Shown: piece by piece, positions 1 through 6,606 of the stretch | How positions within the stretch are numbered: position 1 is the first letter of the stretch | How the letters are laid out: each line of letters starts with the position of its first letter | Assembly: GCA_028703215.1 (NCBI GenBank) | Contig: JAQVNH010000016.1 | Coordinates: forward strand, 1 to 11,250 | Length of the DNA: 11,250 nt | From: Eubacteriales bacterium | GTDB taxonomy: Bacteria; Bacillota; Clostridia; Acetivibrionales; STF1-152 | Direction of reading: 5' to 3' | Made by a program: the position numbers and the translations under genes | The notes under the pieces: generated by a model | Seen by the model: the letters and a program-made list of their open reading frames with translations, nothing else | Databases searched by the model: none | Told to the model about the DNA's origin: nothing

Positions 1-886
1 CCCTGAGCCCTTCTATAATACTTTCCACATCCTTTTTTGTCCTGAGAGGAGGATTGACTTTGGCATTGGTATTGTAACCGCGGCACATTTCCTCCGTCAA
101 GGTAAAATAGTGCGGACATGTCTCGGCAGTCACACTGACGTTTTTTTTCTTTGCTTCCCTGATCATGTCTACCGATACGGAAGTGCTGACATGCGCAATA
201 TGCACCGGAACATTTGTATATTCTGAAAGAATCAGCTCGCGTGCAACCATGACTTCCTCGGCTGCTGCCGGTATTCCTTTCAATCCCAATAAAGTGGATT
301 CATATCCTTCGTTCATGACGCCGTCTTCAGTAAGGCATTTATCTTCACAGTGCGAAATGACGCGTATGTCGAACATCGATGAGTACAGCATCGCCTTTTT
401 CATAAGCGACGAGTCCATCAAGGGATTTCCGTCGTCAGAAATACCCACCGCCCCTGCCATTTTCAATTCGCCGATCTCCGCGAGTTCTTTTCCCTCAAGA
501 CCTTTCGATATGGCTCCGATAGGAAATACATTGACTGCTCCGATCTCCTCGGCTCTGCTTTTTATATACCTGACAACAGCTTCGTTATCGATCACCGGAT
601 TTGTATTCGGCATACAGGCTACAGATGTGAAGCCTCCTGCCGCAGCGCTCTTTGTTCCGCTTTCGATATCTTCCATATGTTCGCTTCCGGGTTCTCGTAA
701 ATGGCAATGCGCGTCGACTAATCCCGGAATCACTGTTTTGCCTGCCGCATCGACCACCTCGGCCTCCGTGCAAACTATGTTTTCAGAGATCCTTGTGATG
801 ATGCCGTCTTCGGCAAGTATATCGAGTTTACCCATGACAGCCTTGCTGTTTCCGATTACTGTCCCGTTTTTAATCAGCAGTTTCAT
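1..886 (-). CDS. pyrC: dihydroorotase, class I (3' end cut by window edge)
   Basis: Dihydroorotase closes N-carbamoyl-L-aspartate to dihydroorotate, the third step of de novo pyrimidine synthesis, in the cytoplasm. I translated 295 codons from the ATG at 886 without meeting a stop; the family is about 425-430 residues, so roughly the last third is outside the window. Visible features are the HxH metal motif DAHCHLREPG (H60, H62), the SDDGNP motif with D152, SHCED with H179 and HIAHVST with H232, all expected zinc ligands of the amidohydrolase fold, plus the TCPHY and NPPLR substrate-region motifs. Cys between the two metal histidines is a small deviation from the commoner Val. All ligands in view are present, so it should be an active enzyme rather than a pseudo-DHOase. 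The start is set by GAGGAGAG six bases upstream. The gene overlaps the end of pyrB by 17 bases, suggesting translational coupling. The catalytic DHAPH region lies beyond the edge. Confidence 0.95.
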   Translation of the reverse strand, partial: MKLLIKNGTVIGNSKAVMGKLDILAEDGIITRISENIVCTEAEVVDAAGKTVIPGLVDAHCHLREPGSEHMEDIESGTKSAAAGGFTSVACMPNTNPVIDNEAVVRYIKSRAEEIGAVNVFPIGAISKGLEGKELAEIGELKMAGAVGISDDGNPLMDSSLMKKAMLYSSMFDIRVISHCEDKCLTEDGVMNEGYESTLLGLKGIPAAAEEVMVARELILSEYTNVPVHIAHVSTSVSVDMIREAKKKNVSVTAETCPHYFTLTEEMCRGYNTNAKVNPPLRTKKDVESIIEGLR

Positions 887-1808
887 TTGTTTCTCTCCTC
901 GTCAAAAGAAATAGCAGAGCCATCCGGACAGCTACTCCGTTTGTCACCTGTTTGGTTATAAATGATGAAGGTCCGTCGATCACAGAGGAAGAAAGCTCTA
1001 CGCCTCTGTTTACGGGCCCGGGGTGAAGCAGAAGAACGTCAGGTTTTGCAAGCTTCAGAACCTTATCATCGACTGAGAAGAATTTCGCGTATTCGCGTAT
1101 TGATGGATACAATCCGTTCTTTTGCCTCTCCGTCTGGATGCGAAGCCCCATCACGACATCCGCGTCCCTGACCGAATCACGTATGGAATAGGAAACCCGT
1201 ACCCCCATTTTTTCTATATCTTTCGGTATCAGAGTGAGCGGTCCCGCGACAGTCACTCTCGCACCGAGCTTGACGAGGCCCAATATATTGCTTTTTGCAA
1301 CTCTGCTATGCATTATGTCACCCGTCAGTGTGATCCTGAGATCATCAAATGTCCCCTTTTCCTCTCTGATCGTCATAAAATCGAGCAGTGCCTGAGTAGG
1401 ATGTTCATTCATTCCATCCCCGGCATTTATGACGGAAGCACCGACATTTTTTGCAATAAGATGAGACGCTCCGGCCATAGGGTGTCTGATGATTATCACA
1501 TCCGCCCCCATCATATTGATCGTCTTGGCGGTGTCAATAAGACTCTCTCCTTTTGCGACACTGCTTCCGGAGGCGCTGATATTTGCGGAGCTGGCTCCCA
1601 TGTATTTTGCTGCCAGTTCAAAGGAAAGTCTTGTGCGGGTGCTGTTTTCGTAGAAAAGAGTTATTATTGATTTGCCTTGAAGGTAAGGTGTGCGTTTATT
1701 CTTTGATTCAAGAACTATCTTCATATTGTTAGCCGTATCAAGGATGAGACATATTTCTTCTTTCGACAGATCGCCTATTCCGAGGATGTGTTTATGCTGA
1801 AGCTTCAT
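870..1808 (-). CDS. pyrB: aspartate carbamoyltransferase catalytic chain
   Basis: ATCase condenses carbamoyl phosphate and L-aspartate, the committed step of pyrimidine synthesis. The 312-residue product has the carbamoyl-phosphate loop STRTR (56-60), the SSVAKGES segment (S82-S89, including K86) that reaches the neighbouring subunit's active site in the trimer, RHP at 108-110, EHPTQ (135-139) and a C-terminal LLLHPGPVNRGVE loop. Length and motifs are normal for the Bacillus-type catalytic chain. The frame extends six codons upstream to a TTG at 1826, but AAAGGAG lies seven bases before the ATG at 1808 and inside that extension, so 1808 is the start. The gap from pyrR is 27 bases. No pyrI regulatory chain follows; pyrC overlaps directly, so nucleotide-allosteric control of the E. 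coli kind is unlikely and control probably acts on transcription through PyrR. Confidence 0.97.
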   Translation of the reverse strand: MKLQHKHILGIGDLSKEEICLILDTANNMKIVLESKNKRTPYLQGKSIITLFYENSTRTRLSFELAAKYMGASSANISASGSSVAKGESLIDTAKTINMMGADVIIIRHPMAGASHLIAKNVGASVINAGDGMNEHPTQALLDFMTIREEKGTFDDLRITLTGDIMHSRVAKSNILGLVKLGARVTVAGPLTLIPKDIEKMGVRVSYSIRDSVRDADVVMGLRIQTERQKNGLYPSIREYAKFFSVDDKVLKLAKPDVLLLHPGPVNRGVELSSSVIDGPSSFITKQVTNGVAVRMALLFLLTRRETNETAD

Positions 1809-1835
1809 ATGGTTGCTCCTTTGCAAATAAATGGT

Positions 1836-2378
1836 TCATTCAATATCAGCTATGGTCACTGAGTTAACTCCGTCAATTTCCCTGACTCGCACCTGGATCA
1901 ATTCGGTTTTTGAGGTCGGGACATTTTTTCCGACATAATCGGCTCTTATGGGAAGCTCGCGGTGTCCCCTGTCGATCAGTATGGCAAGTTGTATGACCGG
2001 AGGCCTGCCGATATCCATAAGGGCTTCTATCGCTGCTCTGACAGTCCGTCCCGTGTAGAGAACGTCATCGACAAGTATTATCTTTTTGTCATCCAGTGTA
2101 AAATTGATCTCAGTGCCGTTTATGACAGGGTGCCACGCAATTATGCTCAGGTCGTCTCTGTAGAATGTAATGTCAAGTATGCCGGTCTCCGGTCTTACCC
2201 CCTCCGATAATTCGATTTTTTGCGCGATCCTCCTGGCCAGAGGCACTCCTCGTCTCTGTATTCCGACTAGCGCAAGATTTTGTGTTCCCTTATTTTTTTC
2301 GATTATCTCATGAGATATTCTGGTAAGAGCTCTTTCCATTGCATTTTCGTCCATTATCAAAGCTTTTTCTTTGATCAT
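1836..2378 (-). CDS. pyrR: bifunctional pyr operon attenuator / uracil phosphoribosyltransferase PyrR
   Basis: PyrR binds pyr leader RNA when UMP or UTP is high and promotes termination; in Bacillus it also has uracil phosphoribosyltransferase activity. The 180-residue product matches the usual length (181 in B. subtilis). It shows the type I PRTase fold: the GIQRRGVPLA loop (39-48), the flexible-loop region with the acidic LDITFYRDDL stretch (68-77), and the PRPP motif VDDVLYTGRT (103-112). The frame continues upstream to a TTG at 2393, but GGAGG sits eight bases before the ATG at 2378, so I take 2378. It is the first gene of the operon and its own leader holds a PyrR binding loop and a terminator, so it should be autoregulated. 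No pyrP uracil permease gene lies between pyrR and pyrB, unlike B. subtilis, and the 27-base gap to pyrB has no second attenuator. Confidence 0.97.
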   Translation of the reverse strand: MIKEKALIMDENAMERALTRISHEIIEKNKGTQNLALVGIQRRGVPLARRIAQKIELSEGVRPETGILDITFYRDDLSIIAWHPVINGTEINFTLDDKKIILVDDVLYTGRTVRAAIEALMDIGRPPVIQLAILIDRGHRELPIRADYVGKNVPTSKTELIQVRVREIDGVNSVTIADIE

Positions 2379-2393
2379 TTCAACTGCCTCCAA

Positions 2394-2426
2394 ATAAAAA
2401 ATCTTCCGGCTGCTGCGGGAAGATTA
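2394..2426 (-). terminator. intrinsic attenuator terminator of the pyr leader
   Basis: Read on the minus strand, AATCTTCC (2418-2425) pairs perfectly with GGAAGATT (2400-2407) around a ten-base loop and is followed by a T-rich run (TTTTTTATTT). It lies only a few bases before the pyrR Shine-Dalgarno, downstream of the PyrR binding loop, which is the geometry of a pyr attenuator rather than the end of rluD. Termination here would keep RNA polymerase out of the whole operon when PyrR is bound. Confidence 0.85.
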
Positions 2427-2462
2427 TACCGTTTTACACGGTCTATCGATATCAATCGGCCC
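2417..2462 (-). promoter_or_regulatory. candidate antiterminator of the pyr leader
   Basis: GGGCCGAUUG (2453-2462) can pair with UAAUCUUCCC (2417-2426): three G-C pairs, a 2x2 mismatch, then four Watson-Crick pairs and a G-U. The enclosed stretch holds a further hairpin, ACCGU/ACGGU. The structure uses the 5' arm of the terminator and also the GG shared with the lower stem of the PyrR loop, so it excludes both. That is the switching logic expected of an antiterminator, but the pairing was found by eye without energy calculation. Confidence 0.55.
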
Positions 2463-2490
2463 TTGCAGTCTCTCGGGACTGGTTAAAAGG
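2461..2490 (-). promoter_or_regulatory. PyrR binding loop (anti-antiterminator) in pyr leader RNA
   Basis: The minus strand reads AGTCCCGAGAGACT at 2467-2480. This fits every position of the PyrR-binding consensus ARUCCNGNGAGRYU as I remember it for Bacillus attenuators. It folds as CAGUC/GACUG (2477-2481 with 2466-2470) closing a CCGAGA loop. A lower stem CCUU/AAGG (2487-2490 with 2461-2464) lies across an internal loop, as in known binding loops. Bound PyrR would stabilise this hairpin and so favour the terminator at 2394-2426. Confidence 0.88.
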
Positions 2491-2504
2491 TAACTTTCGT
2501 AAGA

Positions 2505-2533
2505 ATAGTATCACATTCTGCTTCCATTGTCTA
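2505..2533 (-). promoter_or_regulatory. promoter of the pyrR-pyrB-pyrC operon
   Basis: On the minus strand the -35 element TAGACA (2528-2533) is followed by a 17-base spacer and an extended -10, TGA TACTAT (hexamer 2505-2510). Transcription should begin near 2498, giving a leader of about 120 bases that contains the PyrR loop and the terminator. The promoter starts some 30 bases after the rluD stop, with no rluD terminator before it, so upstream read-through may also feed this operon and be subject to the same attenuator. Confidence 0.7.
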
Positions 2534-2564
2534 TATGAAACTTGGCGGTAAAAGTATTTTCAAC

Positions 2565-3497
2565 TTATTTTTCTTTTCTCAGCCGATCTGCAAGCTCATT
2601 GAAATATTCCGGCAGTTCTGTTTCAAACATGACATGTTTTCCTGTTGCCGGGTGAGCAAAGCCCAGCTTCTTTGCATGAAGCGCCTGTGTTTTGATTCCA
2701 AGCCGCTTATTTGCGGTTTTCCTCCCGTATACCTCGTCTCCAAGCACCGGATGGCCAATGTATGCAAGATGCACCCTGATCTGATGAGTTCTTCCCGTTT
2801 CCAGCTCAAGTCTTAATAATGTCGCTCTCATGAATCTTTCGATAACAGTGAAATGTGTAACGGCATGTCTTCCGTTTGTTATGTCCACAGCCATTTTTTT
2901 GCGGTCATTCCGGTCTCTTCCGAGCGGCGCTTCTATTCTTCCCTTATCCGGGCTTATGTTGCCGTCAGCCAATGCAAAGTAAACCCTTCTGATTTCATGT
3001 TTTTTCAGCTGCTCGGATAGACTGTGATGCGTTTTGTTGTTTTTTGCGGCTACAAGCAGACCGCTTGTATCTTTGTCAAGCCTGTGAACGATACCCGGAC
3101 GAATGATCCCGTTTATATCGGACAGAGTCTCATGACAGTGGCTCATCAGCGCATTTACAAGCGTGTGGGAAAAGTTGCCGGCAGCCGGATGAACTACCAT
3201 GCCTTTCGGTTTATTTATAATTATCAGGTCGTCGTCTTCATATACGACCTGCAGGGAAATATCCTCCGCTTCTATCTTCAGCTCCACAGGCTCGGGAATA
3301 TATATATCTACAATATCCTCTTTTTTCAGTCTGAGATTTGATTTTGCCTTCTCCCCGTTTACAAGCACATGGCCTTCGGATATAAGCCTTTGAATATATG
3401 TGCGAGAGCAATCGGCTATCTTTGCTGCCAGAAATGAATCAAGTCTTTCATTTGCGGTATCTGATATTATTTTTATGATTTCATTTTTTGAGCGCAT
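2565..3497 (-). CDS. RluA/RluD-family 23S rRNA pseudouridine synthase
   Basis: This enzyme isomerises uridine to pseudouridine in structured RNA, probably 23S rRNA. The 310-residue product has an N-terminal S4 RNA-binding domain (about 15-75, RLDSFLAAK to VLVNGEKAK) and a catalytic domain with the NKPKGMVVHPA segment (95-105) and the active-site motif HRLDKDTSG, with catalytic D141. Near the C terminus are ETGRTHQIRVHL and GHPVLGDEVYG, typical of the family. It corresponds in position to B. subtilis ylyB, between lspA and pyrR. The exact target uridines cannot be read from sequence, so I leave the symbol blank. The ATG at 3497 has GGAGAG seven bases upstream; the frame's TTG at 3527 does not. 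Its start overlaps the end of lspA by 17 bases, indicating coupled translation. Confidence 0.95.
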   Translation of the reverse strand: MRSKNEIIKIISDTANERLDSFLAAKIADCSRTYIQRLISEGHVLVNGEKAKSNLRLKKEDIVDIYIPEPVELKIEAEDISLQVVYEDDDLIIINKPKGMVVHPAAGNFSHTLVNALMSHCHETLSDINGIIRPGIVHRLDKDTSGLLVAAKNNKTHHSLSEQLKKHEIRRVYFALADGNISPDKGRIEAPLGRDRNDRKKMAVDITNGRHAVTHFTVIERFMRATLLRLELETGRTHQIRVHLAYIGHPVLGDEVYGRKTANKRLGIKTQALHAKKLGFAHPATGKHVMFETELPEYFNELADRLRKEK

Positions 3498-3954
3498 CCT
3501 TTTTCTCTCCGGATTCTTTATATACAAACAGAATGTATATCACAAGCAGCACCGCGCTGATAAAAATACACGAGTCCGCAATATTGAAGGTGGCATAATG
3601 ATAGCTTCCGAAATAGAAATCAAGGTAGTCTGTGACCGCGCCTTTAAAAATCCTGTCTGTCAGATTCCCAAGCGCCCCTCCGAGCAGCACTGCCAAAACT
3701 GCTTTCAGGAACTTTTCTTTCCTTTTCAATATGAAATAAACCATGACTATCACCGCTATTATAGTCACTGGAATGAAAATAAAATTCCCGTTCTGCAAAA
3801 TTCCATGTGCCGCACCGGTATTAGTATGATAGGTGATATAGAAAAAGTCCTCGATTACAGGCACTTTTTCGCCAAAAGCTATCATTGTCTCAACAAAGTG
3901 CTTGATAGTCTGGTCTGCTGCCAGTATCAGCGCCGGGATAATAAACCAAAGCAT
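3481..3954 (-). CDS. lspA: lipoprotein signal peptidase (signal peptidase II)
   Basis: LspA is an integral membrane aspartyl protease that removes signal peptides from diacylglyceryl-modified prolipoproteins just before the lipid-bearing cysteine. The 157-residue product has four hydrophobic segments (about 1-13, 58-76, 83-96, 130-147) and the conserved signatures: D14 in AADQTIK, NTGAAHG (45-51), GNLTDR (96-101, D100), VTDYLDF (D109) and FNIAD (123-127, D127). The aspartates needed for catalysis are therefore present. The reading frame is open back to a GTG at 3996 that would overlap the preceding gene, but the family begins just before the first membrane helix. The ATG at 3954 has AAGGA nine bases upstream, so I use 3954. 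It lies 23 bases after an OppA-like lipoprotein gene, a likely substrate, and overlaps rluD downstream. Confidence 0.95.
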   Translation of the reverse strand: MLWFIIPALILAADQTIKHFVETMIAFGEKVPVIEDFFYITYHTNTGAAHGILQNGNFIFIPVTIIAVIVMVYFILKRKEKFLKAVLAVLLGGALGNLTDRIFKGAVTDYLDFYFGSYHYATFNIADSCIFISAVLLVIYILFVYKESGEKKDALKK

Positions 3955-3977
3955 GCCATCTTTTCCTTTTCTGAAGA

Positions 3978-5687
3978 TTATTCTATTACATACCACTCAT
4001 TTATACCGTTTAATCTGTTCCAGATATATGAAGCCACGGTGTTCCTTACCCTTCTGCTGAAAACTACCGCCTCTTTGTTCAGACAGATCCCGGTATATGC
4101 CATCTCATTATACATTCTTTCCGCAATTTCCGATGCAATATTTATTCTTTCTTCTGTATTCGCTGTCAAGTAAAGCATCCGGAAGCTTTCGGACATCAGG
4201 TCATTGTTGATTTGACTTATGTTTCGAAGAGCATAGGGGGTTCGCAAACTTTTCTGATCATTTATATACAGCCCCGACGCTATCGATGTTTCGGGAATGG
4301 CGCATCCCAAAAGCGCCAGGTCATACCTGCCGTCATTTACTCTTTCCATAAGCTCATCTATTCCCAGGGCTTTTACGGTAATGTCCATGCCTTCTGCTTT
4401 CAGGTCTTCTTTTATTTCCGATGCGATATCCAATCTGAGCTTATTTTCATTGTTTACGAGCAGTTCAAGCTTTATGGCCTCATTCTTGCCGTTTATTCTC
4501 TTTGTCCACAAATCTTTCTTGAGATCCCATCCCGCATTTTCCAGCAATTCCTTTGCGCCGTTTCCTGCCGCGTTATGATATATCCCGAGGCTCTCAGGCA
4601 GGAGCCATGTGTCGTATAAAACCGGAATTTCCCACACGACAGATTTATTGCCGGTGAGTTTCAAAACAATACCGTCTCTGTCGATCGATGAGGCTATAGC
4701 CTCTCTTACTGATTTGTCCTCAAGTATTTTGTTTTTTGTGTTGAAGGATATGAATTCGAAATATCGCCCAACATATTGATACAGGATCGTGTCCTTATTT
4801 TCGGCATATTCGCTGAGATGATACTTATCAATGTAGGCAATATCCACCTTGCCTTCATTGAGGGCTTCCATTGCGGGTATTTCATATATCCTTGCGGAAA
4901 TAAACTCTATCCCCGGGGCTTGTTTGGGGTCATCCGGATCCTTCGACCTCCACCATTCCGTATTCCTTTTTAAAACCATGCCTCTTTGCATATCTATTTC
5001 GCTGCATTCGTATGATCCGGTTCCGACAGGAAGAATATCTGAACTTTCCTGCGAAAGCATATTTCCGTATACATGTCTTGGTATGACCGGAAAAGTTAAC
5101 AGCTCAGGTAAAAATGCGAATGGCTTAGTCAATGCAATCTTTATAATATAAGGCTCGGTTGCCAGAAAAGACTTTATGACAGAAAGATCATCCTTGAAAA
5201 TATTCTCTTCATTCGAGCCTAAAATTTGGTCAAGGGTAAAGGCAACGTCATTTGCGGTCAACTTTGTCCCGTCATGCCAATATACGTCTGATCTGAGCGT
5301 TATTGTCCATTCAAGACAGTCTTCCGAGGCAGAGCAGGATCGTGCTATGACCGGTGTCGCTTTTGCTTTCTCGTCAAGCATGAAGAGACTTTCAAATATC
5401 AGGGAATAAATGTCGCGGAGATAGAAATCGTCGGCAAAAAGTGGATTTGCAGTGTCGATTTTCTTGAGATACAGATTTAAAGTGCCTCCGGAAGGCTCGC
5501 CTTTGTCAGACATCCTCTCCGTTGAGTGGATTTCACTTTCAGTGCTTTTTATCTCATTTTGGATATCCGTAAACACTTCAAAAATATTGCCGCATCCTTG
5601 CAGAAGTAATACTTGCGCCATAATGATCGTTGGTATGATTATTTTTCGAATGATCATCTTGCCCAAAAAACGCCCCAATGATTTCAA
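3978..5687 (-). CDS. lone peptide/oligopeptide ABC transporter substrate-binding lipoprotein (SBP_bac_5, OppA-like)
   Basis: Predicted extracytoplasmic solute-binding lipoprotein of 569 residues. The N terminus is a lipoprotein signal: basic region, hydrophobic core, then LQGC with the lipidated cysteine at C32 (Q at -2 is less usual). A hydrophilic linker of about 35 residues leads into the SBP_bac_5 fold: GGTLNLYLKKIDTANPLF, LEWTITLRSDVYWHDGTKLTANDVAF, VIPRHVYG, VGTGSYE and VREAIASSIDRDGIV, ending in INEWYVIE. Those family signatures point to binding of peptides, though related proteins bind nickel or other solutes and the ligand cannot be read here. No permease or ATPase gene of an Opp/Dpp system is in the window. 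The TTG at 5687 lies 14 bases after ymdB and has GGGGAAGG six bases upstream; an ATG at 5657 is the alternative, with a weak ribosome site. It shares an operon with ymdB and lspA. Confidence 0.9.
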   Translation of the reverse strand: MKSLGRFLGKMIIRKIIIPTIIMAQVLLLQGCGNIFEVFTDIQNEIKSTESEIHSTERMSDKGEPSGGTLNLYLKKIDTANPLFADDFYLRDIYSLIFESLFMLDEKAKATPVIARSCSASEDCLEWTITLRSDVYWHDGTKLTANDVAFTLDQILGSNEENIFKDDLSVIKSFLATEPYIIKIALTKPFAFLPELLTFPVIPRHVYGNMLSQESSDILPVGTGSYECSEIDMQRGMVLKRNTEWWRSKDPDDPKQAPGIEFISARIYEIPAMEALNEGKVDIAYIDKYHLSEYAENKDTILYQYVGRYFEFISFNTKNKILEDKSVREAIASSIDRDGIVLKLTGNKSVVWEIPVLYDTWLLPESLGIYHNAAGNGAKELLENAGWDLKKDLWTKRINGKNEAIKLELLVNNENKLRLDIASEIKEDLKAEGMDITVKALGIDELMERVNDGRYDLALLGCAIPETSIASGLYINDQKSLRTPYALRNISQINNDLMSESFRMLYLTANTEERINIASEIAERMYNEMAYTGICLNKEAVVFSRRVRNTVASYIWNRLNGINEWYVIE

Positions 5688-5701
5688 GCCGGACCTTCCC
5701 C

Positions 5702-6493
5702 TTACTCTATATTGTCAAAAAACCGGTTGACCCTTTCGATGCTGACAGCTTTCCCGGTAATACTGTCGATTTCTATAAGCACCGAATTGAATTGAACGGC
5801 ACCGGACGCAACATGAAATTTTCCGGGAAGATTTTTAATAAATCTGTCAATAACAGCATCCCTTTCAACTCCTATGATGCCATCTCTCGGCCCCGTCATG
5901 CCAACATCGGTTATATATGCCGTAGTACCGCCCGGAAGCACCCTTTCATCGGCTGACTGCACATGTGTATGGGTGCCAAGCACACAACTCACTTTTCCGT
6001 TTAAATACCAGCCCATGGCAATTTTCTCTGATGTTGCTTCCGCGTGGAAATCAACCAGGATATTTTTTGTATAATCACTAAGGTAATCAATTTCTTTTTC
6101 CGCAGATCTGAAAGGGCAATCGATATTTTCCATGAATGTCCTTCCCTGGACATTTACAAGCCCGAGCTCCTTATTGTCGCCTTTTATCAGCGCAGAACCA
6201 TTACCCGGAAGATCAGGGTGAAAATTAGCCGGACGAACTATTCTCCTGTCATCATCCAAAAACGCCAGAGCCTCTGTTTTTGACCAGGTATGGTTCCCAA
6301 GCGTGATCGCGTCAAATCCGATCCCGTAAAGTTCCTGAGCAACAGCGTTTGTTATCCCCAGTCCTCCTGCCGAATTTTCTCCGTTTGCGATGCAAAAATC
6401 TATCGACAGTTCCTTCCTGATCAGCGGAATAACGCGGCGGGCTGTCTTTCTGCCCGGATTTCCAACTATATCTCCGACAAATAGTACTTTCAA
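5702..6493 (-). CDS. ymdB: YmdB-family metallophosphoesterase (2',3'-cyclic nucleotide phosphodiesterase)
   Basis: B. subtilis YmdB hydrolyses 2',3'-cyclic nucleotides and affects biofilm and motility decisions; this 263-residue product is the same length and carries the full metal-site set. I see D8 in GDIVG, E39 and N40 in ANGENSAGG, N67 and H68 in LGNHTW, H150 in VDFHAEATSEK, and H175 and H177 in GTHTHVQSADE. The start is a TTG at 6493, supported by GGAGG six bases upstream and by the family's MKVLFVGDIVG N terminus; there is no alternative before the active site. As in Bacillus it follows rny, but here a strong terminator and a possible promoter separate the two. It heads the unit ymdB - OppA-like lipoprotein - lspA - rluD. 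YmdB function beyond the phosphodiesterase chemistry is inferred from Bacillus. Confidence 0.93.
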   Translation of the reverse strand: MKVLFVGDIVGNPGRKTARRVIPLIRKELSIDFCIANGENSAGGLGITNAVAQELYGIGFDAITLGNHTWSKTEALAFLDDDRRIVRPANFHPDLPGNGSALIKGDNKELGLVNVQGRTFMENIDCPFRSAEKEIDYLSDYTKNILVDFHAEATSEKIAMGWYLNGKVSCVLGTHTHVQSADERVLPGGTTAYITDVGMTGPRDGIIGVERDAVIDRFIKNLPGKFHVASGAVQFNSVLIEIDSITGKAVSIERVNRFFDNIE

Positions 6494-6529
6494 CCGGTGC
6501 CTCCGAAAAATATGATGCGCTTCACTTAC

Positions 6530-6540
6530 ATTATATTATA
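6530..6540 (-). promoter_or_regulatory. possible -10 region of a promoter for the ymdB unit
   Basis: Two overlapping perfect TATAAT hexamers occur on the minus strand (6530-6535 and 6535-6540), 25-30 bases downstream of the rny terminator and about 40 bases before the ymdB start. I could not find a good -35 hexamer at 16-18 bases from either, so the promoter is plausible from position and AT-richness but weakly supported. Confidence 0.4.
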
Positions 6541-6569
6541 TTTATCCGCTGAGTATACCCTCGACAGGA

Positions 6570-6600
6570 CAAAAAAAAAGCGTGTTGCCACGCTTTTTCT
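6570..6600 (-). terminator. intrinsic terminator after rny
   Basis: The minus strand reads AAAAAGCGTG, loop GCAA, CACGCTTTTT, a ten-pair hairpin with a GNRA-type tetraloop followed by further T residues to a run of nine. It begins within ten bases of the rny stop. The opposite strand also ends in five T, so it could act weakly in both directions, but no plus-strand gene approaches it. Confidence 0.9.
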
Positions 6601-6606
6601 CTGATT

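Noticed and set aside
165..914. Plus-strand open frame of 249 codons
   Set aside because: It is antisense to pyrC and the end of pyrB, both identified by motifs on the minus strand, and its Ser/Phe/Thr-rich composition is typical of an antisense shadow.
2535..2567. Terminator for rluD
   Set aside because: Only a five-base TGAAA/TTTCA repeat with a 21-base loop and no T tract is present after the stop.
3400..4173. Plus-strand open frame of 257 codons
   Set aside because: Runs antisense across rluD, lspA and the lipoprotein gene end; no recognisable domain, and the minus-strand genes have full catalytic signatures.
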